Assembly (NCBI GenBank): GCA_039583875.1
Contig: CM077150.1
Location: 190,334,733 to 190,398,732 of the forward strand
Origin: Platanthera guangdongensis
Lineage: Eukaryota > Streptophyta > Magnoliopsida > Asparagales > Orchidaceae
Direction: 5' to 3'
DNA: 64,000 nucleotides
Position numbers and translations under genes: made by a program. The notes under the pieces are model-generated. The model saw only the letters and a program-made list of their open reading frames with translations. It made no database searches and had not been told where the DNA came from. Below, one piece after another: positions 53,808-64,000 of the stretch (the first letter of the stretch is position 1; each line of letters opens with the position of its first letter).

Positions 53808-56800
53808 GAATGGTGATGGTGTGCGGCAAGCCTGCCCATACCCTGTTCGACACGGGGGCATCGCACAACTTTGTGTCGGAGGATTTCGTCAAGGATCTGG
53901 ACCAGATTCGACATTATACGGGATTATCCAGGAGGGTGCGTCTCCCCAATGGGATGGAGATCCAGTCCACAGAGAAGTGCCTCCTGGAGGTTACCATAGA
54001 CGGGGTGACACTCGAGGCCCCGACGACGATCCTGAGAATGCCGGACTTCGACCTTGTCTTGGGCATGACATGGCTTGTCTGGAACCATGCCCGGATTGAC
54101 TGCCCGGCAAGGAGGGTCGTTCTGAGACACGACGATACTTATGTGACATTCGAAGGTACTACTCCGGTTTCCCGCCGCCTGCTTTCATCTATTCAGGCCG
54201 TTAAGGCTCACATGCAAGGAGACGAGGTATATCAGGTATTATTCGAGATGACTGAGGAGAAGGACCTGATTGCTAGCATTCCGGTGGTTCGTGACTACGC
54301 CGATATTTTTCCGGATAAGCTGCCAGGACTGCCTCCGCATAGGGAGAAGGACTTTCATATTCAGTTGGTACCAGGGGCTAAGCCGGTATCCAAGGCCCCT
54401 TATCGGATGGCCCCGAAGGAGTTGGCGGAGTTTCGGACACAGTTGCAGGAGCTGGTGGAAGCAAGATTTGTTAGGCCAAGCTCCTCATCATGGGGAGCTC
54501 CGGTCCTATTCGTGAAGAAGAAGGATGGCACTCTTCGCCTGTGCATCGACTATCGAGCACTAAACAGGCTGACCGTCCGAAATACATATCCGCTCCCCAG
54601 GATAGACGAGTTGTTCGATCAGCTGGAGGGAGCCCATTATTTCTCGAAGCTGGACTTGAGGTCGGGCTACTACCAGCTGCGGATCCAGGAGGAGGATATT
54701 CCGAAAACGGCCTTTAGTAGCAGATATGGATTGTATGAGTTCATCGTGATGCCCTTCGGGCTCACGAATGCTCCGTTGGCGTTTATGAGCCTCATGAACC
54801 GGGTCTTCGAGGATTATTTGGATGTGTTCGTCATAGTATTCATAGACGACATCCTTATCTATTCTAAGACGGAGGAGGAGCACACACGACATATGGCGCT
54901 GAACTTGGAGAGACTACAGGAGCATCGCCTTTATGCGAAGTTCATCAAGTGTCAGTTCTGGTTGAAGGAGGTGGCTTTCTTAGGCCACATTATCAGTGGA
55001 GCCGGGCTGGCGGTGGACCCGGCAAAGATTCAGGCTATTTCGGATTGGCCACAGCTGAAGACAGCCACCGACGTATGGAGTTTTCTAGGACTTGCCGGTT
55101 ATTACCGGAAGTTCGTGGAGGGATTCTCTCGAATCGCCCTCCCGCTCACATCCTTGACGAAGAAGGAGGTACTGTTCGTGTGGACCCCGCAGTGCCAGAC
55201 AGCTTTCCAGGAGCTGAAGGATCGGCTAACCTCGGCTCCCATTCTTACTCTCCCCTCGGGGAGGGAGGGATTTCAGGTCTACACCGACGCATCATATCAG
55301 GGGATGGGAGCGGTGCTGATGCAGAACGGACACGTCATAGCTTATGCCTCCCGCCAGCTGAAGACCCATGAGAAGAATTATCCAGTGCATGACCTGGAGA
55401 TGGGAGCAGTTGTATTCGCACTGAAGATATGACGACACTACCTTTATGGAGTCCACTATGATATATACTCCGATCATCAGAACCTTAAGTACGTGGACAC
55501 GCAGAAGGAACTGAACATCAGGCAGAGGCGGTGGGTGGAGTTTCAATCCGACTATCAGTATGAGATGCACTACCACCCGGGGAAGGCGAACGTGGTAGCG
55601 GATGCACTGAGTAGGAGAGCCGCCACAGCAGGTGCAGAGCCTCAGTTGATGTCTATGGAGCTGCTGCAGAGACTAGAGGACATGCACATTACTCTGGTGT
55701 CGTCTGACGATCCTGAGCTCTATGAGGAGTGCTTGGCCGCGATGGGCGTTACCGATGACATCAGAGACCGAGTCAGAGAAGGACAGAGGCAGGATGCCAA
55801 GTTAGAGCCCATCTTCCAAGCTCTGGAGGCAGGCACTGCAGGAGATTACACACTGAGGGACGACCTGGTGTACTTCAGAGGACGGGTGTATATACCGGAG
55901 GGAGGCCAGATCCGGGAGGATATTATGACGGAGGCGCACTACAGCCGGTATTCTGTACACCCGGGGATCACAAAGATGACGACTGATTTGAAGAAGACTA
56001 TGTTCTGGCGGGGCATGAAGAAGGATGTCTCTTACTTCGTGACCCATTGTGAGGCATGTCAGCTAGTGAAGGCGGAGTGCAGGAACCCCGCAGGATTATT
56101 GCAGCCACTCCCGGTGCCGGAGTGGAAGTTTGATGACATAGCCATGGACTTCATACATGGGCTTCCCCGGTCTCGGACAGGGAATGACTCGATCTGGGTA
56201 ATCGTTGATCGGTTGACCAAGGTGGCTCGATTTATACAGATCAGGAAGGACGATTCAGTGGGTGTACTGGTGCGGAAGTTTGTGGAGCAGTTCATTCGTT
56301 ATCATGGCGTGCCCAGGACGATAGTGTCAGATCGTGATGGGCGGTTTACATCCACGGAGTGGCGATCAATTCAGGCTTACTTAGGCATGCGATTGACCTT
56401 CAGCACTGCATTTCATCCCCAGACAGACGGGCAGACAGAACGCACCAACCGGACGCTGGAAGACCTTCTGAGGCTATGTATATTGGACCGCGGGGAACCG
56501 TGGGAGAAACTCTTACCCCTGGTCGAGTTCTCCTATAACAACAGCCACCAGTACAGCATCAGGATGGCGCCTTACGAAGCCTTATACGGGAGGAGATGCC
56601 GGACCCCGCTTTCTTGGGTTCAGAACGAAGATCCGAAGGTGTTGGGATCAGAGTTTGTTGAAGACACCGAGGCATAGGTGAGGCTGATCAGAGACAGGAT
56701 GCTAGAGGCGCAGAGCAGACAGGCTAAGTATTATGATGCCCGGCATCGGCAGGTGGAGTTCCAGGTAGGATACCGGGTGTTTCTGAAGATCCGGCCCATG

Positions 56801-57217
56801 CATGGAGTCTCGCGGGTGCGTGGTCGTAGGAAGAAGCTCAGCCCTAGGTACATGGGCCCTTACAGGATCCTGGAGCGGATTGGACCCCTAGCCTACCGGC
56901 TAGAGTTACCACCAGAGCTGGAAGCGCTGCACGACGTCTTCCATATTTCTTCGCTGAGGAGGGCTCTGCTACGCCCGAAGCAGCAGATTTTGACCACCGA
57001 ATGGCCGGTAGCTTCAGACCGGTCAGTTCGTTTGGAGCCGGTTAGGATCGACGACCGTGGAGTACGAATCCTGCGTCGCAAGAGGGTTCCATTAGTCAAG
57101 GTCCTGTGGAGGAACCAGGGCCAGGAGGAGCATACCTGGGAGCCGCAGGACCTGATGCGACAAAGATACCCAGAGCTATTCAGTCAGGTATACCTCTCAG
57201 ACCCCTCAAGATGTTAA
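53808..57217 (+). pseudogene. pol: Pol of F: protease, RT, RNase H, integrase, chromodomain-like tail
   Basis: Protease [19 protein letters not shown] (DTG active site). [22 protein letters not shown] and [14 protein letters not shown] (FIDD). RNase [19 protein letters not shown], then [16 protein letters not shown]. Integrase: a zinc-binding H...H and [25 protein letters not shown] and [12 protein letters not shown]. Tail: RVPLVKVLWRNQGQEEHTWE, chromodomain-like. Two stops, both in frame: TGA at 55430-55432 (FALKI*RHYLYG, Trp expected) and TAG at 56675-56677 (DTEA*VRLIRDRM). No frameshift was found over 1130 codons, so decay is recent. Confidence 0.92.
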
Positions 57218-57479
57218 TTCATTCTCCTGCTTTAATTTACTAAGGGCTGCTCTAGGCAGATAGAGGCTTATCTTTTGTTTATTGGGGGCTTATCCTTGTT
57301 TATTGGGATCTTGGTCTGCCGATTGGGCGAAATGGTCATAGATCTAGGTTTCCCTTTAAACCTATTTTAGCAAACAAGCCGCCATGCTGGGATGTTACAA
57401 GGTTCTTTTCTTCGGTAGTAAGTCCCGTAGACTCAACCTTGATTTCGTGGACGAAATCTTTGTTTTGTTTATTGGGATT
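57218..57479 (+). other. 3' untranslated region of F with hairpin and atypical polypurine tract
   Basis: GATTTCGTGGACGAAATC (57441-57458; 7 bp stem, 4-base loop) resembles the hairpin before the polypurine tract in B. The sequence before the LTR is CTTTGTTTTGTTTATTGGGATT, not the usual long purine run. TTTGTTTATTGGG occurs three times (about 57276, 57297 and 57466). Confidence 0.75.
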
Positions 57480-60400
57480 TGTAACATCCCATTTCCAACT
57501 AGACCCCTAAGAGTGGTTTTGGCCATGACTAGGTCATGACAAACCCTAGGAAGCCAGTAATGGGCCAAGAGATAGGGGACAGAAAGGTGGGAGATCATCA
57601 TGGTCTGCAAATAGTAGAACTCTAAACAATGGTGTAGGATGACCATGGGCCACACCCTAACCCCAAGACCCTACCACAACACCCCTAATACCTTGGGAGG
57701 CCCATTAGAGCCAAAAGGACCCATTAGGGTCAACCCAAGAGGCTCAGTTGACCAAGGTCAACCCTAGCCCTAAATGAGTCAAACTAGCCTACTTAGGGTC
57801 AATTGACCTACTCCTAGCCTAGAGGACCCCACCTATGCCTCCTAACCCTAAAGTGAGGTCAATGGGTCACTAAGGACACAATGGGGTCAGCCCTAGAGGC
57901 CAGGTTAACCCAAGTCAACTCAATCCCCCAATCTGGTCAAAGTACCCTTACTAAGGGTATGTGACCTCCAAAGTGTAGGGTAACCCTACATAACCCTACC
58001 TAGACCCTAAGGGAGGCCAATGGGTCACTAAGGACCCAATGGGGTCAACCCAAATGGTTATGTTGACCCAAGTCAACTCTATCCCTAAAATGGTCAAAGT
58101 GCCCTTGCCAAGGGACATGAGACAACCAAAAGGCCCAACCAACCCTATTCAAGTAACCCTAGACCTTAAGGGAGTCCAATAGGCCACTAAAAACCCAATG
58201 GGGTCAACCCAGATGGTCAAATTGACCAGGTCAACCCTCATTTAGGTCAAGTCAAACCTAGCCCAAAAAGGGCTAACCCAAGCCCAAGCCACTTCTCCCT
58301 TAGGCTTACCCCACCCCCATGACCATCATAATCAAGTGGGCTGAATTTTGCTTGTGAGGTTGACTAGTCAACCAGAGGTGACTAGGAGAGAGAAAGGAGC
58401 TCCCCTCCATGATAAGGAGAGAGAAATTGAGGAAGAGGAAGGGGAAGTGGAAGGCCGGCCAAGGGAGGCTAACAGCCACCATTTATGGCTGCAATCAACT
58501 CCTCTAGAGGAGAGGAGTTGATTCCAGCCGTTTCCCGGCCACCAAGGGATGGGTTCAGCCCCCCTCCACTCTACCCGAGCCACACCTTTAATGGTGTTAA
58601 TGGCCATTGAAGAACCAGCCTCACCTCTCCCCCATTTGCCATTTAAACACCATCAGGGGGCCAAGGGGATCATTTTAGAGCGTTTACCTGGAGGATACGA
58701 GCCATCCCACTGTGCGGTTACAGAAGCCGAGCGCCGCCGCCGTTGTCAATGGCATCCCGCCGCTCCTCTTGCATCCAGGCCGCCAAGAAGGTCCTCCTCC
58801 TCTCCTTAACTCGCGGGTAGATCATAGGACTCTTTAGGTTTAAGATTCGGGCTCAATTGAGCCCGATCAAATCCAGGATTCCTCATGGTTTCGGCAAGAA
58901 ATCTTCTTGCTATAACCGCCAGAAAACGCCTCTCCGGCGGCAGAGCCGCCGCCTGGCGATAGCCACCACCTCAACGGAGGTGTTGGTGGCGGTGGCCGGC
59001 CGGGGAAGGGGCTGGATCGCCGGCGGCAAGGCTTGGAAATGGCTCCAGGCGGGATGGATCCTGGCCGTTGGCTCATTGAAGAAGACGACGGGATTCCGTC
59101 GAATCTGCGTCAAGATTCGTGCCTCCCCTGATTTCAAACTATAGGATTCATTTTATATTCATGTGTATTATGTCACAGATTTTGATATATTTGGTTTTAA
59201 ATTTAAAAATACTTAGGCCCCTCTGCAGGAAAAGTCACCAACACAAAAGTTGTAGCCCTCTGAGTCTATTTCACTTTAAAATTTGTTTGAACCCATTTAG
59301 GTGCATGGTCTGACCAGGGCACCCATTTTGGTGGGACATACCCTTAGGGCAAGGCAGTCATTAAATTGAGAGCCCACACTCCATCCCTAGACCAAATCGG
59401 TTGAAATTTTGATAGGGAGTCTATCCTAGCTATACCTAGGGCCTGTCCAAAAATGGGAATTTTTGGAGAAAATATTTCTATAGTTTTTATAAACATTTAA
59501 TAATTATTAAATAAATTAAATAGGTGCTCTAAACACCTCCAAACCCTCCCAAATTTTGCTGAGTGGTCCCTGGGTTCACTATAGGTACCTGTATAGAGTT
59601 TCACCTAATTTGGATATGTTTTGAATAGGTTTTGACCCAACCCTAACTATACCTTATTAAGGGCATTTTGGTCAAAAGTGTACTTTTAATTTTGAGTGAC
59701 CAAATCACCTCAACAGAGGCTGAAATTTGGGCCACTGACTTGTTATGGCACTTAGCACCTCCCCATGGAATATGGGATAGTGAGGAATAGATTTGCCCTA
59801 AGTTCCTAGGTCAAACCCTAAGGAGGGACCTTTTAGCCTTGTGAAGGGCATGAGTCCTACACACCTTGGATGAACACCAAATTTTGCAAGGAGGTTCCTA
59901 GGATATATAAAACCCTCTGTTAAAAATATTAGCAAATTGTGAAAATGGTAGGGTCCCCAAAACCCTAACCCTAGCTTAGGACCTAAAACTTGTAGTGTAG
60001 GTTTAGGTTAACTAAACATCTTGAAACTTAACCAAATTTGGGTAGTGAGGGGATTAGGGTATTTTGAGCCTCTGATAATTTACTTGAGGAATTTTGATCA
60101 ATATTTGTAGCACTTCATTTGTAATCAATAGTATTGCCCTAATTAATAATTTGGCTATTGTGGCCTCACTGCCCATAGAAAGGGTATGAAACATGGGCAG
60201 AGTTAGTTTTAGGCTATAATAATCTTGTATGAATTTTTTTAGAATTTTTGGATATCTATTTAGGGCATCTACTTCACAAGTGCTTTATTTTGATTACATA
60301 CTAAATAATTCTTGCAAGAGCCCATTACTTATTTAAAAATCATGAAACTTGCTGCATAGTGTTTCTAGCTCAATAATATCATGTGGGAATTTTTGTGGAA

Positions 60401-62733
60401 TTATTTGATGGTTAATTAGTACACTTTGTTCATTAACCCATAAACTTGAAAGCTCATGAGAAAATCAAATATAGCCTTATTCTTATGTGATAAATTATGA
60501 AACTTTTTCTAGGGTATTTGTAGGTCATGACAGTCATCCCTGAATTTTTCTCTGAATTTTTGGAGGCATTATTACTGTAAAAGCTTTTAAATTGACTATT
60601 TATGAGGCAACTTTGAAATTAACTTTAAGGGCCCAAACCTTGCTGAAAATTGGAAGACTTAGGATTTGGAGTTGATTATACATTTTCTAATTATCATAAA
60701 TTTAGTGGATTATTATCTTGTCTGAAAATGGTACCTCATGTTCAAACTTGGGCCTTTTGGGCACTAGAATAAATAAATTAATTATTAGACAAATTAGGAA
60801 AATTATGGATTTCTGGATTTATGCTTCAAATGTCATTTTAACCCTCTAATAATTATCATAAGGGTACTGGATGAGTATTTCATGTACTTCCCTTTTTACG
60901 GGTCATGTAGCTTAAGTGGTCTGCATATAGCAAAACTGCAGGATTTCATTTGGATGTGAATTAGGGCACGTATGATGGGTCTTGATGGTTTGCTGGAAGG
61001 ATAAGTGGAATGGGCTGCATCTATGGAAGACGAGTGAGTAGGGTGTGGTTTTGTCTAGGGTTATAGGCGTTCGGGTCCGACGAAAGATCGTCCTACCCTA
61101 GGAGAGTTGGAGTCAAATCACCCTAGGATTAGCTTATCGGAACATGAGAAAGTAATTGGTAAGGGAATCAACCAATAACAAAATAAGTACCTTGCGAAAG
61201 GGAACGCTGGGCGTAATCCCAACACAGTTCCTAGTGCCCCTTGATAGCCCTTCACAGGGAATACCGGGGGCAGTCCTGGGTTAACGTAAACTGTTTTAAC
61301 AAGCTGAAAAGAGAAACTTAGTAATTAGGGTTGCACATTTCATAAACACTGATGGCACGGATGTTAGCTGGGAGCTTCGGCTCGGATGGTTAAAAGGCGG
61401 ACTTTGGGTCCGGGGAGCTCGATTGTTTGAGACGGACGTGTTGGTCTGGGGAGCTTCGGCTCGGTTCTTGATTACGCTAATTTGCATGTGCATAAAAAGG
61501 AAAGGAAACTAAGTTGGTGGGTCTTCGGTATTGGAGGGTCGATGCACCGACGCCAATACGTTGACTCGGCAAGTGTGGTTAGCGCTTCGCCAACAGAAGT
61601 CTGGTGCGCCAGCCGGCAAGAGTACGCAGGAGTCCGCTTCGTGCACCAAGCATTGAGGCGTATGATAGGTCTGACCGGTAGTACTTTACTGGTTTAGAGG
61701 TGGGAGAGGCCCAACCCACCACTTCCGTCTGCCACTACGGAGGTATCCTGGGAGGTTACGGCTCCAGAAAGGGGGAACTAAAGGTCTGTGTGCACAGAGT
61801 CGGGTGTGTGTGTTGCACTTGCATGTCCATCATACCCACTTGCATGTCATAGCATAATTATTACCTTTAACCTTGACACCTAAAGTATAAGTGGAATGGG
61901 ACGCTTATACTTTAGGACCTACAAAACGACCCCTTAATCTATAAGCTTGTGTGGGCAAGTTTATAAATTAAGGTTAATTTTGATATATATAATTACTGCT
62001 GTTTGATCACCGACACCCCAACGTATAAATTGGTATGGGACTTTTTATACGATGGGAGCCTTGTAGAATACCCCTTGGCTTATGTGTTTTCACATAAGTA
62101 AAGGTTACTTTTCATATTTCAGCTTATTGTCTTTACATGCTATAGAATTTACTATTATAGGACCGCTGCCATCTGCTTTTGATATTCTCCACCTTTAAGT
62201 CCTCCCCTTCCTTCCTCTCCGCTCGGTGCCTAGAAGCCGTGGGGGAAGGGCGGGGGATGATAGGACTTAGTCTTTTAGACTAATGGTTTTCGAACCGCAT
62301 CATTTAGGGGATCGCGAAGACCAGCATGGAGGAGCATCCCCAGAGACCAGTGCGCTTGGAGGGGGGCAGTCTAGCTCCGGAGTTCATACAGCCGGGACCG
62401 TGAGTATCGACCTTAAGTAGTTTTTCTGCTTCCGCATGAGTGATCTTTTTGTAGTGAGGATATGATGTACCAGGCATAAGCCCGTTTTTGCTACTCTGAT
62501 ATTTTATTCTGTGGACACTCCCTTCGTGGAGTTATATTTATTATGACATGTGATTTTCTGTGGACAGTTAGTTTTCATGACTTCATTATGCTACTTTTCT
62601 GTGATCGAATTGGCCGGCAGAATCAGCGCTTTGTGGTGATGACCCTTCAGGGCGTGAAGGAGTCACCGCAAAACGGCGGTTCTGGGCCTAAGACCCCGGT
62701 GTCGAAAAAGAAGAAAAAAAGGGGGGTCTTACA
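57480..62733 (+). repeat. 3' LTR of F (5254 bp)
   Basis: Same layout as the 5' LTR. Small differences include loss of four bases in GATAATGGAGGAGAG (about 58412) and a 6-base loss in one GGAGCTTCGGCTCG copy (about 61417). TATATAAAA at about 59904. Confidence 0.93.
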
Positions 62734-62738
62734 AGTTC

Positions 62739-63312
62739 TTCCAAGAACTCATCAAGAAACTCTCAACTCCCCTCTCTTGTTTTTGAGTTGTTAAGTTATT
62801 ATTTCAATAATCATTTTTATCTTGTAGGATCCTCTGGATTTGAGTGAATTGTAAGCCTATAATTATAAAGGCTAAGGGTAGGGCTTTTGGCCTGAGTGTA
62901 GGAGATTGAAATCTCTGAGTGTAGGCCTTGTTGGCTGAGTGTAGGCCTTGATTGGCTGAGTGTAGGCCTTTGTGGCTGAGTGTAGGCTTTGGGATAAAGC
63001 TGAGTTGTAAGGCTTTGGGCCTGAGGTGTAGGAATCAATTTGGGTTCCGAGACAGTGGAGGAGTTTGGCCGAATCTAGTACACTACTAGATAGGCGAAGA
63101 GGGAAAGTGGATGTACCCATATCTTGGGGACCACTATAAACCACTGTGTCTGCTGTGCTGTGTTGTGATTTGCTGTGTATGCTTTGTGTTTTGCTGTGAT
63201 AAAATAGTTAGTAATCTGTGATATAACTGATTGCTGCCATTAAAGCTCAAAAAGGATTAGGTCACCTATTCACCCCCCCCCCCCCCTAGGTGTTTAGGTA
63301 CCATATCTTTCA
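62739..63312 (+). repeat. Solo LTR E, right piece
   Basis: Continuation of 45676-47110. It contains repeats of CTGAGTGTAGGCCTTG (62880-62995), the hairpin at 63107-63134 followed by TATAAA, and a C-run flanked by CACCTA and TAGGTG (63263-63292), ending ATCTTTCA. Confidence 0.88.
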
Positions 63313-63317
63313 GTATA

Positions 63318-64000
63318 TAACAAATGCAACCAAATATTTTAAAATAATCTACTTTAGGTTTCTCCCTTTAAGTAGCTCATAAGAAGTCTTATTCTTGAGC
63401 ATGTGTATCAGACTTCTGTTCAGTACATAATTTGATATCTCACAGCCTCTGCCGAAAAAGATAGGGGAAAGTGAGCACCTGCAAGTAATGTGCCTGCTGA
63501 TTTAATTACGGTTCTGTTTTTTCCTTTCAGCAACCCTATTTTGTTAAGGAGTTCTAGGAGCTGAGAAGCTTTCCTGATACCTTCCTTCTCATAGAACTCT
63601 TGCATAAGAAGAGACTCAAACTCAGTACCATGATCACTTCTGATCAATGCAACAAGAGTAGAGTATTCAATCTGTATGTTCTTGAAAAAATCTTTAAGAA
63701 CTTGAAGTTATCTGACTTAGATTTTAGAAAGAATACCCAAGTGAATCTTGAGAAGTCATCTACAATCACTAAAGTATAAGATTTTCTAGTGGTAGCAATT
63801 GGGGGAACATGTATACAAAGTACAATATACAAACCACAATACAGGTGTCGCACTTTTAATTCGTTTAAACCATATTTTAGGTTTTCCTATCGACAACCTT
63901 CTAATATGCTCCAGAGGTGTGAGTGTAGGGAGCGTTTATCGCGTCGCGTCAAGCATTGGGTATAGTTTTTTAAAAAAAAAAGTAATCGACACTAAGATTT
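63318..64000 (-). pseudogene. pol: Integrase of element G (N-terminal side of the E/F insertion)
   Basis: Minus-strand continuation of the pol of G. It contains KSYTLVIVDDFSRFTWVFFL (first catalytic Asp of copia integrase), IRSDHGTEFES (second Asp) and GKNRTVIKSAGTLLAGAHFP, matching ERKNRT...AR...A in sireviruses. Several frame changes are visible. From about 63855 to the window end I cannot assign a domain. Confidence 0.8.

Larger units (their letters stand above)
47111..62733 (+). mobile_element. Element F: Ty3/gypsy chromovirus with very long LTRs
   Basis: 15.6 kb element with 5.27 and 5.25 kb LTRs, a primer site, a gag-pro-pol region of 4.7 kb and the AGTTC duplication. Its domain order and chromodomain-like tail fit the Tekay/Del group. 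The LTRs differ at roughly 1-3% of bases by eye in several compared stretches, so F is a young insertion. Four in-frame stops nonetheless interrupt gag and pol, with no frameshift. Confidence 0.94.

Overview
The window looks like plant nuclear DNA made almost entirely of LTR retrotransposons inserted into one another. I found no convincing host gene, tRNA, rRNA or CRISPR. The evidence is Ty1/copia and Ty3/gypsy proteins with long LTRs, primer binding sites matching plant initiator tRNA-Met (TGGTATCAGAG type), and copia elements with an extra open reading frame between pol and the 3' LTR, as in plant sireviruses. An extra reading frame of this type is, from memory, common in asterid genomes such as Gesneriaceae, so a eudicot of the asterid group is my best guess, with low confidence.

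Nesting, where letters are my own labels. G is a degenerate copia element on the minus strand (about 39045-45675, resuming at 63318). It appears to enclose I, a fragment of a gypsy-type LTR (35677 to about 39044). I is interrupted by C, a copia element on the minus strand whose 5' LTR is 5104-5694 plus 34572-35676. C is interrupted by D, a plus-strand copia element with its 3' end at 1-4651, and by B, a gypsy element on the minus strand (5695-34566, target duplication CTTTA). B is itself interrupted by A (6250-14925, plus, GAACT) in its 3' LTR and by H (18645-27310, minus, GAAGA) in its pol. G is separately interrupted by E, a solo LTR (45676-63312, GTATA), which contains F, a gypsy element with 5.3 kb LTRs (47111-62733, AGTTC). 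The uninterrupted second LTR of B gives the empty site for A.

How the parts work together. A and H belong to one family and are nearly the same size. Both keep gag and the extra ORF but have lost pol just after the protease active site, so they must borrow enzymes from other elements. B and F are chromovirus-like gypsy elements of the Tekay/Del type with retroviral-type aspartic protease, reverse transcriptase, RNase H, integrase and a chromodomain-like tail. Nearly every coding region carries nonsense or frameshift changes; only the gag of A is open throughout.

Main points for a second look: (1) four unrelated repeat motifs, all short CG-containing palindromes, fill the U3 region of the LTR families D/E, A/H, C/G and B, a few hundred bases or less upstream of the TATA box wherever one is visible; (2) G carries a second such array immediately upstream of its extra ORF; (3) both gypsy elements appear to have a small in-frame phase-1 intron at the same gag-protease junction; (4) B carries a second, misplaced integrase segment inside its reverse transcriptase region; (5) the pol-less A/H family.
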